This document shows, piece after piece, positions 24,701-37,470 of a stretch of 64,000 bases of DNA. The notes beneath the pieces were generated by a model. The model searched no databases and had not been told where the DNA came from. It worked only from the letters and a program-made list of their open reading frames with translations. Origin of the DNA: Phoronis australis (taxonomy: Eukaryota > Phoronida > Phoronidae). Numbering within the stretch: the stretch's first letter is position 1; each line of letters starts with the position of its first letter. The stretch lies in assembly GCA_002633005.1 (NCBI GenBank), contig NMRA01000397.1, positions 6,138-70,137 of the forward strand, read 5' to 3'. A program made the translations under genes and the position numbers.

Positions 24701-27700
24701 CAGCCAAAGTTGGAAACTAAACTTCCATTATGAAAAGACTATACTAGGGACCCAAAGAAATAATGTGCACCTGATTGTTTTGGTGAACTATTCGCAAAAC
24801 TGCATATCTTACTAGCTCATCTGGGGCCTCGAAGTCAGGTTACCCTTCCACAGAACCGTCCGGACAAAAGTTGTACAGTAACATTGATTCGAATGATGTA
24901 CATGAATATCTAAATAAAGATTCCCCTAACATCTGACCATAGGATATAAAATCGAGTTAATGTTTCACAGCAGCTTTCTGTCAGCAAACACTGAATTAGC
25001 ATGCGCTCACATGGCCTCAGTGCCCAGTTAATTAGCTTTATTGCATCTAAACCCAGTAACGCAGTGATTTATTCATTGGTGGCTTCTAAAAAATTTGCAC
25101 CCACGTACACTCCAAGGCACTACGTTGCATCTAATGAGAAGACTTTGTTTCAGTTTTGCATGAGCATGCATTAGTTAGGGTGAGAATACTTCATTTAGAA
25201 ACAGAACACATAATGACATACGGCAACGTGGCAACCCGAAATCCCGACTTAGATGAGTGCTCATTACGAGGACTTTAGAGGCCATCAGTTCAAACCAGAA
25301 TACAGTGACCATGAAGTACTAAAAAGGCTCCGTGAACGTGCGCAGACAAAAGAACACATGGATAGGTCAGAAAACCGTTTAAATGACTTGTCATGGTGTC
25401 ACGATAATAGAAACGGCTGATGCTTGCGTTTGCTGCCATGAAATTCTGCAAGTGAACGCTTTCTTGGAGAAGAGCAGATGTGTCTCATGGACCATCCTGA
25501 TTTTGCACCACATCTAAACAGAGATGTGCTTATGGCATTTTTTTAGGCCGCTGAGAAAAAGAACTGGCGAAAACATCCTACACCCAGAGGACCAAACAGA
25601 AGCCTGACGAACAAGTCAGTCATAAAACAGGTTATTCAAAACATCATGTTCTTACGCCTTGAATTAATTGTATGTTTTCATGGCCAACTACAATTATCCA
25701 CAATCAAAAACTAATCAACAACTCATCCGCATTTCTATGTCTCCTGCCTGTCGAACGCAGACACACCAGGCACAACATCTGACTTCAGCCGCAATCTCTT
25801 TTTCTGCTCTGGTATGAGCTCTTAATTTGGTAAAGCGGCATTCGATCGTCAGTGAAATCACTGTCAGCGAAATGCCGGCCACTGACAGACACGAAGAAGT
25901 TTCATGGCCTTATACTTGGCATTGATGGCGTACTTTTAATTCTTCACTACCACGAGCCACTTCCGAAGCATTATGGGCTCTCAAGGAAATCGAAAAAACA
26001 ATGTACCCGCTTTCCTCACAGCTTCCTAGTTTGCACAAGCGGGAACGATACACCATAGCGGCATTCACGCTGCAGAAGAACCACTGACGTCGCCTCGTCG
26101 TTTCTCATCTTTCTCACGGGTGAATGCGAAACCTCTCGGCGAGGTAAGATCGACCGTATACAAGGTGATGTGGATATAGACCGATTAAGACAGTAAAAAA
26201 AGACTAATTAAATCGGGTGGCATTCTCTTTAATGTGCAATGGCCTCCTTTTTCAATACACCAGTCTCTTAATAAACTTAACAAAATGCAACCAAAACTGT
26301 AAAGGAAAGCTGTATGCCTTACTTTATTATTGCAACTGCAGTTCTTCAGTCTCCAAACAAAAGAAATAGATTATGAAATAAACATAGTCCTGGTTTGTAC
26401 CCCTCCCACACCAATTTTATTGGAACAACCCCCATAAGTTGTCTGAAAATTCTTGGTTTGAGGTTTGGAAATATCACAGTAAGATTGCCAAGTTGATGAC
26501 AGAATAAACATGTTCCTGCTCAACGTAGTTATCACAACTTTATCTACCTCAGAGAAAGAATACTGTAGTCAATTCATCTACAGAATGAACAGACAACGTT
26601 TTCTTACCATGTTACATCAGAAGCCACACCCCCTACCCACTCATAGAACTCATTATACGAGCATGTGTCTCCACTATCGTCAGCGTCGCTGCAGATGACG
26701 TGAGGAACTTTTCGATTACTGGAGGTGAAAGTAGTTGAGTTATTTTTCCTGACTGACTCGTAGCCTTTACACGCCAGGTACACAGCTAGAGAACTGGAAC
26801 AGATTGTGTCATCTGGAACATCATGGTAGAAATATAAGAGTGCTTTGTGGCAACACAGCAGATTGGCAACATACAGTGTGCTATGAAAGTGGAGAAATAT
26901 GTGATCAACACTAACATATGTCTTACCGTGGGGTATCCAGTTGCAGATCATATTGAACTTGAGTATGCACCTTGCGAGACACGATTTCACCCGCTCATAG
27001 TTGCTTTTACCCGGGACGAAATATGAAGCTGTCATGTCCAAAGTGACTACTGAAAAAGCATGAATCATTAGTTTGTTATGTAATAATTCGCAAGCAATGA
27101 TGTGCTTTCTGTCACACACAAATTATTTTGTGATTAACAATAACTGCAAAATACACACCATGTGCGTTAAAATTGTTTATCAAAACACCCTCACAAGACA
27201 TTTAAAAGCTTTTATAACAAGAGCAACGCAAAGTGCTGACATGCTCCCACAGTGCACCGCAAGTGGTATCGTTCTAGGGATGCTTATTACTTTCATGCAC
27301 AGAACAAGTAGCCAAAAAATTGACCACGAGGGGTAACTGCAACAGCAAGAATTGTCAAAAAGTGTTGGTACCTTCCCTTTTAAAACAAATGTAAAAGCAA
27401 AAAGATTAAAAAATGAACAGTAACGTCTTACAATGGAACCACAAGAAAGTAGCCAAAATATCTACTTTGTTATTCAAAATACCTTTTCTTTATTTACAAT
27501 TCAAATGTGTTTCTTCAGCCAAAAGAGAATATCATGATGCTAGTTAATGAATTTCAACTGAGACATAGAATAGTAATATATTGTAGCTGTATTATCGAAA
27601 CTACTCGCAATCTTAAAACCTGGGCTAAAGAACATTTAAGTACTGACAATAGTTCTCACATTAACAACCACTTGCGAAGATCCAGTCCCTGTTATGCTGA

Positions 27701-30700
27701 AAGCACATTCAGCAAATGGCCATTCTGGATCAGACTGAAAAAACTACGGAACTTAAAATACGCGAGTCATTTCATATCAGCTGGCTCAGGCCTTAACTAT
27801 TAAGCACCTGGCATACAGCAGGTTGTCACTGGTTTTATGAATTGTCATTGATGTTTTGTTGCTATAATGCGTGCTGACAGCTCTACTGTACACTGTGTGG
27901 GTCAAGATTGTTAGATGGCCTAGAATAGTTTAAGAAATTAAATGAAAATTTCCCATTTGCACAATGTTGTCAGCGAGTTATAGGTTACCACAAGTACATG
28001 AAAGCGTATTTTTTAAGAAAATATAAAAAATATAGAGGTATGTTTCAAACTGACTGTACTTCGGGAGCAAGTTTTCTGTTATACAGAATTTGTTGAATTC
28101 ATTAGTCATTCTTTGCAGTATTTCACACCCGCCGTGTCTCACTGTGTGTGTCGTCAGCTTATACTCTGTGGTGGCATTACTGCGTCATTTTATCTTCACT
28201 TGAGAATGAAACAAGTATGTTTCGAAATATCATGTATCTTTTAATTATGTTGCTAGGTCAGTTACTGTATCTATGTTCAGTAGAGAGTAGAGTTTTGTTC
28301 AGAAAGTATGAACGCAACGGAATAAAGACCGTGAAAAATGAAAAGTGTCGTGCATTCAACAAATTCTGTATGTTTCAAAGGGTACTTATCAACATCTTGT
28401 ATGGTACAAGGAGACTACACATTGTCCACTAGGGCTCCTGGAATTGTCATAACTTGACAAAAATGTGATGGAACCTTATCTTTTAAAAGTAACACCAAAG
28501 TAAAAAGTTCAAGTTGATAAAAAATGAAGTTTTAAACATTTTACGGCAATGAAGAAATGAAACATGCCACAAAAGGGCACAGCAGTAGGCAATCAAAAAC
28601 TACCAGGTTCAGTCTACCAGCATTTCTTTTCATAAAAAACTTAAGTTTGTCCTTTTAACATGATACATTTTTCTGGACAAAATGAGAGCAGTTGACATGT
28701 GCATGGGTATAATTGATCTTCGTAATTTTGGGAGGTGAGGAGGCTGCATGTTTGTCAAATCTTCTTTCACAAGCTACTACAAATTTTAAATGCTCCTGGT
28801 TTTCACAACAGAATTCCAATTGAAGAAGACCGTACAAGCCTGGTGAACAGACCTGCATCCATTCTTGAAAATATTTTACAGGGGTCTGCTTTATGAAAAG
28901 TGTCACTTAAGAATTGGATACAGAAATTTACTTCACAGAACGATTTCTGAAAAATTATTAAATCTTATTTGAGCAGAAGTGCAAAGTCTGCGAGACTGTA
29001 CAGACAACTGATAGTTACTGAGATAGTGTCTGAAAATTATTGCTAGACTGTGATGCACTCATAATCACTTGGCTTAACATTTACTCAGCCATTTTGGAGT
29101 GGGAGTGTGAGACTAAATTTCTGTCTTAAGTTTTAGGTCACTTTCATGAAACGGACCACTGGTCATACAACTTTGTCTGTCATTTTTTTTCTTTTACAAA
29201 TCAATGTTTCATATAGACACTTAACCCAGAAACTCACCTTGAACGTTATGCTCGCAGGAACACACAACGTGTTTCACTCGACGACAAATGGTCAGTTAAA
29301 ACATTGGTTTAAAAAATACGATATCAGGCTCAAACTAATAGCATGACGATAACTATTTCTATCAACCACTCAGTCATTCATCACAAACAACATTATGTGA
29401 ACAATAGCAACTCAGAGCGTTGAAATGCGCCCACAAATGCATTGCAAACCGTGTATTTCTAGAGTTGTTTATTTGTATCATAAACATAGCTCCTAGATGG
29501 TGCAAAACGTCTGAAAACAGAACATGCCACCGCTTCTTTAATAGAAAAAAATAGAATTTCAGAGAAACACAGGAAAACAAAAATAAGAAATTGCCACAAG
29601 GGGCACAGCGTCCGCCTGAAAGTTGTCGTCTATTGTTAGCTTCACGTAAATACAATTACTAAGTTTGATAAAGATCCTGCAGTGGGTTTAGAAGATACAG
29701 CCATGAGTGCAATACAAAACTACCAATTGGGGGCGCCACAGTATTCAAAGTAGTCATCGTTAAACGTCCTCATCACTCGGAGAACATATACGCCAATTTT
29801 CAAAATCATCTTTAGAATGGTTTGGATGATAGAGAGGTGGACGCCAAAAGCCTGACATGGAAACCATTTACTACGTAAGCCAACGCTGCGTGCATTATCT
29901 TACTCATATCAGGAAGAGATAACCAGGAAGGGACAACTGTTTTAGCGCATTTTAACGTGATTTCAAACGTGATTTCAAAAGTAAATGTTCAAGTTATCTG
30001 GAAGCCAAGCATTNCATGGTGGCTCGCGATTTCTGGTTCCGGCAGTAGGCTATCGCGTTTCTGAATCAGTGTAAGTGTTAGCCTACTGAACAACTGTTGT
30101 AAATGCTGACTCAGATCAATCCCCCAAACTGTGAATCTAACCTGGACCAGTCATGTACGCCTGTACGGTTGTACTTGTATAAAAGGTGAGTTAAAAGGGG
30201 TCTGAAAGTAAATTGGTGATTTTCTACACCTCACTAACACTGACTGTGTCTGTGGCTGTGGCCGCTTGAAATTCGACTTCAGTTCCAGAGTTCAGTCTTT
30301 TCATACCTAACTACTTTGGAAACCAATTGGACATAATGGTCCCTAGTTTTGAGAATGAGGCTATCAATATGTTGTAATAACTTCAGTGCAGGTTCATTAC
30401 TGTAGTTATACCTCACGAAGTCAGACTGAACATTAGATGATTAGTGAATAGTGTTGGCCAGGTGGAACACAACAGTGACAGCAAATGTCCAGACTTGACA
30501 AGGCGAATACACATGTTGTTGGTCACTTTATACTAGGGAAAAATGGGAAACGAACAACAGGACTAGGACATGGTCGAATAAAATTGATGAATGTAACAAC
30601 TGAATAACATACATATTATTCAGTGGATTAGACAGTGACCACCATCTCTAACTGGCCACAGCATAGACAATGGCCATCGTCTGTGCTGGTGCAGCTAGCA

Positions 30701-33700
30701 GAGACGATGCAGCTCCTACAGGAGCTTCATACGCCAGAAGCTTTTTGGCGAATTATGCCTCGCACTGACTATAACATCAAATTCATGTTGTTATAAATAC
30801 ATTTTGTGCATAGAGGGACACCTTAGGAGGTCATCGATGTATTTAATTCCTTCCAACTCGAACAAAGATCCTGTGAGGGGTTTAGGAGATACAGCTGCGG
30901 ACGCTGGACGCACAGACAGAGACGACGGCAATGTATGCTACCACATGTGGGCGCATGATAAAAGTGCTTGTGAAACCATTTCCTCGTGATTTGACAAACG
31001 TGAGCCTTCCTGTATATTGCAACAGTGATAAGTAGGAATACACCAAAACGAAAAATAATTAGGTTATATCATTTTGAAGTTAATTTAGCTCCACAGACTG
31101 TGACATGTCAAAAAGTTCCAATAACAGATAACTGTAACGGGACTGACTATCCTACTTTGTGCAAAATAAATCAATCATTTATCAATATCCAATCAGATAG
31201 TAAATACTGGAGTCACAATTTCAAAACATATTCCTGTTGAGTCTTACCATATTTACCAGCTTGTTTTTTGACAGCATAGAGTGATTTTTTTCCTTCCAGT
31301 CCTAAACTTTCATAAGTGTCTTTGGTCAGATGAAGAATTAAGTGACCTTTAATTAAGAATAAGATAATAAATGCTACAACACACGATGAGAAAGCTACAA
31401 AAATCAATTTCAAACATTGATTTTCCAGAGCACATATTTACTTTCCTAACAAGAGCAACGCAGAGTTTTGAAATGCACCCACAAAAGCATCGAAAATGAC
31501 GTGCTTTTAGGGTTATTTATTTGTATCATAAAAATGGCAACTAGATGGCGCAAAAATGTACAATCCATCCAAAACTTTGTCAATGAACTACAGAGAAACA
31601 AAGGAAAGCAGAGTAAAATGAAAGTGCCATGGGCACAGCGTCCGTTGGATCCGCCTGAAAATCGTCGTCTGTTGTTATATATTCATAAAAATACACTTTA
31701 GTTACTAAATTTAACAAAGATCCTGCAGTGGGTTTAGGAGATACAGCTATGGGTGCAAAACAAAACAAAACTACCACAAGGAGGCGCCACAGTAGTCAGT
31801 CGCCATCATCGAATGTCCTCTTCACACTGAAAACATATACGCCAATTTTCAAAACCATCTCTAGAACGATTTGATTAATAGAGAGGTGGACGCAAAAAAA
31901 CAGTGGCATAAACTACGTTGAATTCATCCGAAAATGAAAGGATAGCATTATCTCACCAATAGATGCTTATATTCAAAATTACATGAAAATCTGTTGAGGA
32001 CCTTTGATGATACAGACTGGTAAACATAAAAAATAAAATTGCCAATAGGGTGCACACCAGTAGTCAGATCCATCCAAAAGTCGTCCTACATTGTTAGCAT
32101 CATATAAATAAACTTAATAAATTTAGTAAAGATCCTGCGAACGGCTTAGGAGATACAGCCATAGGTGCAAAAAAAACAAAACTGCCACTATTAGGCGCCA
32201 CAGTAGTCGAAGTCGTCTGAAAATCATCGTCAGCTGTCAAATTCATAGAAAAAACATACATGTCAATTTTCACAATCATCCTTTGAGCAGTTTGGTTGAT
32301 GGATGAGTGGACTCGAAAACAGTAAAAATGGCTATAAAAATGTTTGCATTATTTCTAAGATGAATTGTTTGATTAACCATAATTGGTGTTTTTAAGCCAA
32401 ATATCCGATAAAATGACCACTGATAGAGAATGCTTACACATCCTTACACCGAAAAATAACTGTCAGATAGTCACGTACGTCGCATCCAGCCACACGGCGA
32501 CTAATATGGTCTTACCGAGACAAATTTCGAACGTTTTTAGCACATGAGACCGACCAGTGCTTAATGAAACACACTCTGGTTTAGGTCTACTGCTTGTGCA
32601 AATTTCTTTAGATACAATGAACATCTAGTTCGTTAGATTGCGTGGCTCTGGCCAAAAGACGGTATCTGTTCTGGCAAATGAACACTGGTGAGACCCACGA
32701 GCACACTTACTCACAAACGCAGACAACTTCAAAACAAACGTCACGTGACAACAACATGTGTGTTCGTCCAGACGTTTTTCTCATGTTACCGATCATACAT
32801 GTAGATGGCACGATGTACTAGCACAGATTTGTACTTCAACTATTAAATGTAACCATGAAAACAATATTCTTCCCCTTTGTGACTCAAGTCAGAAACATAG
32901 AAAATAAAAATGCAATTAGGGGCACAGTGTGATTCGGATCAGTCCAAAACACATTATCATTCATCATTAGATTCCTAGGAAAACATCTGCCAAATCTCAT
33001 TGTGCAAAGGTTTAGGCGATACAGCAGCAGATGCCAGATACCCAGACAGGGATGACGGCAATATGCACCCATTATGCGAGTGTGTGCACTACTTGGCAAG
33101 ACTATGAATGGAGAATTGTGTGTAAATAATGCTTACCAGTTGGTAGCACCGCTAAGCAGTCATGTTCATCAATGTGAGTATCATAAGACACCATGGACAG
33201 GCGACCTGGTAACAGAATGACAGTACATTAAATGCCAATGACAAAACCCACCCCCAGGTAACCACCCTGAAATCACAACTGCTGAAAACTAGCTAACTAG
33301 AGATTTATCATGATTTTGTTACACAAAGTAAAAATTTACGGGTGAAGAAAGTGATCTCTTATGATTGACCTATACCAAAATCTAATCTGGAAACCTCATG
33401 CTCGCAGTGTAACGCTATGCAGGCAGAGTTGATTTCCACACGATAAAAAAAGAGAATTTTAAGCATATTCTTAGTCATGGGCCTTGATTTCAGCCAATGT
33501 CTGGCAGCCAACGCTGAAAATTCATAAAATAAAAACAATGGATTCCGTTGTTTATAGCTCTGGTCAAAGCTAATAAGAAGTCAACCCTATTCACCAATTA
33601 TCCAAAAATGCATTTTTCAGCTCTCAAACTCGTTGCACATTCAGGTTTTTAAACTCAATGCAAGTGAGCCAAACTCGTCACGGCAAAATGCAAATTTGAT

Positions 33701-36700
33701 GCAGTGACGAGTCAAGACAGGTTGTGCAGGACACTGCAACTATGGTTTTCTTGCTTCATCTTCTATCCAGGTTGAGTAAAATGCCTGTTATTTTCTGAAA
33801 GCTCATGAACACACTTAGCGCGTAAGTCAGAAATTACAATACCTGTTAATAAAGACGACAATGGATTTAAACCGGCTTGACCTGTTTCAGCGTTTATTAA
33901 AACACCATCCTCAGAAGAAAAAACAGTGGCCACCTTGCTAGACCCAATAACAAGAAATGATACACAGACACACTTACAGGGGAGTAACAATAGACTAACG
34001 ATGACAACCAGTGGTGTGCCAGTTGGCTATTGAGACTGGGCTTACACCAATTAATATGAAGAGCCTCACGAATTTTCAGCTCCTTTGCCTTTTCTGCTTG
34101 GCCTATTATAGCAGTCATTGAAAGAGCATTGCTCATAACAATGACTGGAGCTCTGCAGATGAATATTAATACATGAACTTCCGTCAGAATTTAGATGTCA
34201 CCTGGTTTGGGTTTTCAAATGGCGAACAGATTTGTCTATATAACTGGAGCCACATCCAGCACAGTTAAATTTGTATACTACCCTGGACTGTAGACCCATA
34301 TGAATTTTGGCCTTAGGGTTAAATAAATTCGAGTTTTAGAGACCTGAATGTTAATACAACTCTTAAGTTAACACCGTAACCATTCACCAATTTTTTGAGT
34401 TTTCGTTGAGCAATCTTGGTGTAAAATCCAACATAGGGTATTTTAGAGTTAGAAGTTAGTTTTGTCCACAGGACAAATATCATAAGGGTGACGTTGCAGT
34501 CTTGCTTTCAGTACCCTATTGGCTAGTTCAAACGGATAGCCATTCTTTTGAAAATTTGATGTAAATTCTTTAACATCAGAATCAAATTTAGCCCAAGTGT
34601 TGTTAATGCGATATACCCTGTCTATTAGAGTTTTAATGAGACTCGCCTTGTAAACAAAGGATGTGAAGCTATGGAAACAAGTATACAGTCCTGTGTAGGT
34701 CTTCTTACGAAATACTGTTACCACTGAGGTATCCTCATGTTCAACTAACACATCCAAAAATGCCAATACGTTGTCAACCTAGCTCTTATTCTATGCTGAA
34801 TTTCAAGTTAGGATGCCTCAAGTTTAAAATTACCAAAAATTGACTGTGTCTGTGTATCATTACTTGTTGTTGGGCCTAGCACGGTAGGCACTGTTTATTA
34901 AGAGGATGATGTTTTAATAAACGCCAAAACATGCCAAGCCCGTTTAAATGCATCGTTGATTTTATTAACTAATGCTGCTACTTGCTATTATTGAGAATTA
35001 CAATACCTCTTTGAACAAATGCTTCTGTAAACTGGGGATCAATCAGATCACTGACTGACAACTGTGATACTTTAAAGTATGGTTCCAACTTGACACAACT
35101 ACTCAGCTGTGAGGGTAGACAGTCAATGCCAGGAATCAGAACATCCAACTATTAAACAAATGCAAAGCCAAACATTGAAATTTGCCTACAACAGCACTGC
35201 AAACGGTGTGGTTTTATGGTGTTTTTAGTATCACAAAAATGGCCATAAGATGGAGTAGAATATGTCAAATCTGTAAGAATTTAGAAGAAGGTGCCATCTC
35301 TGTAATACACAACTATTTTCTTAATTTCATGAAACTAAGCCAAGGAATTCCTAAGATTTAGAGGTAAACGTAAAAAAACAATTAACACTAGGGGACACAG
35401 CTATAGTCTTGATTGGTTGAAAATTATCATCATCTGTTGCCATGTCTATAGGAGCCCATCTGCTATATTTCGCAAAATTCCTTCAAAGGGTTAAAAAGAT
35501 ACAGCCGTAGACGCAAAAAAAGCAACAATGCCTCTAAGGAGTGCAAGAGTAGTTGAAAACATCTCGAAAGCGTCTACTAACACATACTAACTTAGTCTGC
35601 TGGCTGTAAAAAAACGAACTACGCCAACACCTCAACCTGTTGCGAAATCATTATGCGCAAGAAGCTAACGCACTACAACTTGCTTCGTAAATCCGATGGC
35701 CTCTTTAGTCTCGATAAGACACTGCAGCTCTTCGGAAAAACGTTCCAATTCTTTCAGAAATTCAGTTCTCCATAGGTTGGAATATGCAGCCTCTCACGCT
35801 TAGCTATTTTAAAGACAGCATGTATTTAACTGGAGATATAGTCTGGAATAATCAGCATTTTTTGCGTAACGTACGCAAGTCCGCTATAAAATGACAGTAA
35901 ACCTTCTTGAAATAGTGGGTGCGCCTTATTCTAACATTGTTGGGTTTTGTACATCATCCAGACCTCATCAGGGTATTACGAAACATTGATTTCCATGTAA
36001 CTCGGCAATGAAATCTCCAAAGATGGTGCCAGTCGGCAATGAGTCACTGTTAAGAACAAATTACAACTAGTAAGCATTAATGTCATTTTAAACTATTGAG
36101 AGTTTACCGAAGTTTAATTGAGCGCTCTTAACAGCCAAAGTAAGAAACTGCAGTTACTACTCAGTAGATATCATCAGGGTGATGATTTTTTAATCCTGCA
36201 AATAAGTAAAACGAAATTGATGAAATGAGCTTCGTAATGACTCGGTAACATGAAGCTTCCGACAAAGTTCAATGACTTTGCGGCATGTACTATGGGCAAC
36301 AAGCGTCGGTGTCAAAAACCACTCAATCGTTTATACTGATCCAGTTAAAAATAGCATGATTGTGCAAGGTTTCCATCACAGTACAACATATATTGTCCTC
36401 CAGGTGAGAACACGCGTCATTTCCTAAATTTTTGCGACAACTAGTTCGCAGCAGCAAAATTTGTTCTGAAATTCGGTTTTTCAGGATCGAAATTCTAAAA
36501 ACTTGTAATGAAGTGAAACCAGTTCCAATAATTTGTTGTGACATACACGCAAGCTCGTGAAAGAACCACAGTTGATTGAAGAATCGGTGAAAAAAGAAAC
36601 TGGCCAATAGGTGACGCAATATTTCATGGCGCCGAAAGCCATTGCTAAACATCGCTCCACAGCAGCTAACGGTAGAACGCAATTTTTCCAACACCGTAAA

Positions 36701-37416
36701 ATAATTTCGTTTACTCAAGGAAGACTAGTTTTTAATGACACTAATTTTGAGTCAGATTTTATCTTCCCACTTTTGTACATACATTGGTGCAACGCTGTAT
36801 ATTATACGGTTTTGTACCGAGGCTACGCTACGTGCAAAAGGTATACTTATAACAACGAAGCATTGATGTTGAAGTCAGCGAGGCACAATTCGCCGAAAAT
36901 TTCCTGGCGTATGAAGTGCCTAGGCTATGTATAGGTTAGGCAATGACCATCGCCTCTGTTGGTTCGGGCCAACAGAGGCGATGGTCATTGCCTGCTATGT
37001 AAATAGTAAATAGTATGTCAGCTTCACTTTGTCAACAGCGGAGACAGTAGAGACAGTGGTCACTGGTGATCAAGTGGCAATAGAGTCGGCAAAAAACTCT
37101 GACTTCAAAGCCAATTAATTAAAAATTGAGTGAAGGTATGGCAAAACTAACAACACAGACCAATTTCTAAACGCCGGCTTGGGCACAAGTGGATAGTGAT
37201 TTCTAGGTTTGAAGTATGGTGGTTAAAGTGGGACCGCTTCATCGGGCGCAATAACAGATAAAGTAGGTCAGGTGCAGTTTGGACAGAGATAGAAATACTT
37301 ACGGTATGATTGAAATGGTGAGAATCTATTATTTTGGAATGTCTCGATTTCGAGTGAAAGAAGCTGGACTTTTCAAAAATAAGTTTGGCTGCGGGAGATT
37401 TAAAGGGGGCAGACAT
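21707..37416 (-). CDS. RPP40: Ribonuclease P/MRP protein subunit p40, complete, eight exons
   Basis: RPP40 is a nuclear protein subunit of RNase P (5' maturation of tRNA) and RNase MRP (rRNA processing). Exons in coding order are 37416-37303, 35148-35007, 33205-33137, 31346-31248, 27049-26927, 26812-26608, 23614-23486 and 21899-21707. All splice sites are AG/GT and all seven phase joins hold, giving 357 codons plus TGA; human p40 has 363 residues. Matches by eye to the human protein: SRHSK in exon 1, LIPG and FVQRG in exon 2, YDTHIDEHD in exon 3, LTKDTYESLGLEG in exon 4, KSNYERV in exon 5, FYEWVG in exon 6, and DSPVSW with EHGY near the C terminus. The start chosen, MSAPFKSP, is about nine residues shorter at the N terminus than human; an in-frame ATG upstream (MHINK) is an alternative. 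Confidence 0.95.
22178..23050 (-). repeat. Modular CTAGTGGC repeat, copy E (minus)
   Basis: Read on the plus strand it opens with the reversed end aacaagagcaacacagagcg, then runs through reversed modules (ttgccactaggtg, tcaccaggggcac, atccactaggagg). It stops near 23050 without the hairpin end. It lies in the last RPP40 intron. Confidence 0.85.
24201..26232 (+). mobile_element. TTAA transposon with P2X7 ballast-like ORF, copy 2
   Basis: TTAA flanks both ends (24201-24204, 26229-26232), with aaggagaatgccaccc inside the left and gggtggcattctct inside the right. From about 25228 the plus strand encodes, through several frameshifts and stops, the same leader as copy 1 (EYSDHEVLKRLRERAQTKEH). Then come NRLNDLSWC, a CVCCHEI motif, EEEQMCLMDHPDF and LNRDVLMAFF. 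The order W-C, paired Cys, Cys, then L-R-x-VL resembles the zinc-binding C-terminal ballast domain of P2X7 receptors. The start ATG has become GTG at 25228 and one expected Cys is absent, so this copy is dead. It lies in an RPP40 intron, opposite in orientation to the gene. Confidence 0.75.
27216..27330 (-). repeat. Modular CTAGTGGC repeat, short fragment F
   Basis: Only the reversed end is present: aacaagagcaacgcaaagtg, then catgctcccacag and a decayed first module. Confidence 0.65.
27331..29399. other. RPP40 intron, no gene recognised
   Basis: Several ORFs of 60-98 codons are present (for example 27507-27803 plus and 28655-28906 minus), but none has splice-bounded form or family resemblance. 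The block around 29115-29165 carries ggtcactttcatgaaac, a likely remnant of the MITE family seen at 12885. Confidence 0.4.
29400..29860 (-). repeat. Modular CTAGTGGC repeat, copy G
   Basis: It opens with aacaatagcaactcagagcg in reversed orientation and runs for about three modules (ttgccacaaggggcac, gggggcgccacagt) before ending near 29860. Confidence 0.8.
30640..30960. repeat. One arm of a foldback repeat joined to 5' end of a modular repeat
   Basis: 30640-30850 matches the left arm of the foldback at 50440-51000 (agaagctttttggcgaatt; ggaagctttttggcgaatt there). It contains a decayed hairpin, catcgtctgtgct with agcagagacgatg, related to the small hairpins at 36938 and 61385. 30850-30960 is the reversed hairpin end of the modular repeat (aggagatacagctgcgg..tgtgggcgca). 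Confidence 0.65.
31450..33085 (-). repeat. Modular CTAGTGGC repeat, copy I, interrupted
   Basis: The reversed copy starts at aacaagagcaacgcagag and runs to about 32335. A 490-bp fragment of the TA transposon (32335-32850, matching the reverse complement of about 6418-6905, without terminal repeats) interrupts it. It resumes at 32880 and finishes near 33085 in the reversed hairpin end. RPP40 exon 33137-33205 lies about 50 bases beyond. Confidence 0.8.
33750..34790 (-). pseudogene. Penelope-like element, C-terminal fragment
   Basis: On the minus strand 34766-34449 reads FLDVLVEHE, then VFRKKTYTGLYT and NGYPFELANR, the pattern after the reverse transcriptase core of Penelope-like elements. Downstream near 34290 is a GIY-YIG-like YKFNCAGCGSSYI. 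Then comes LKIREALHINWCKPSLNSQ, the usual element end. Several frames are needed, so it is dead. It sits in the RPP40 intron between exons 2 and 3, in the same orientation as the gene. Confidence 0.75.
35149..35560 (-). repeat. Modular CTAGTGGC repeat, copy J, abutting RPP40 exon 2
   Basis: It opens at aaacaaatgcaaagccaaac, a decayed form of aacaagagcaacacagagcg, followed by ttgaaatttgcctac (normally ttgaaatgcgcccac) and modules with ggccataagatgg and aacactaggggac. The reversed repeat end starts within a few bases of the acceptor AG of RPP40 exon 2. Confidence 0.7.
36938..36993. repeat. Small hairpin insertion, copy 1
   Basis: Arms aggcaatgaccatcgcctct and gttgg pair with the reverse complement ending at 36993 around a ttcggg loop. 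A gctatgta octamer lies before (36924-36931) and directly after (36994-37001). The same arm occurs at 61385-61453. Confidence 0.8.
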
Positions 37417-37470
37417 CTTGTTTATGTGCATGCGCAACACGCATAACACACTTCCGGAGATGACCAAGTG
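37417..37470 (-). promoter_or_regulatory. RPP40 proximal promoter
   Basis: No TATA box was seen. An ETS-type ACTTCCGG lies at 37450-37457, about 34 bases before the chosen start codon, and an NRF1-like GCATGCGC at 37428-37435. Both are usual for housekeeping promoters. If the transcription start lies here the 5' leader is very short; the start site is inferred. Confidence 0.45.

Noticed and set aside
26608-27049. Single 171-codon minus ORF as one protein
   Set aside because: It is two RPP40 exons (27049-26927 and 26812-26608) with a short intron that happens to stay open.
36323-36718. 131-codon minus ORF as an RPP40 exon
   Set aside because: It lies between RPP40 exons 1 and 2 but does not match p40; exon 35148-35007 fits sequence and phase.
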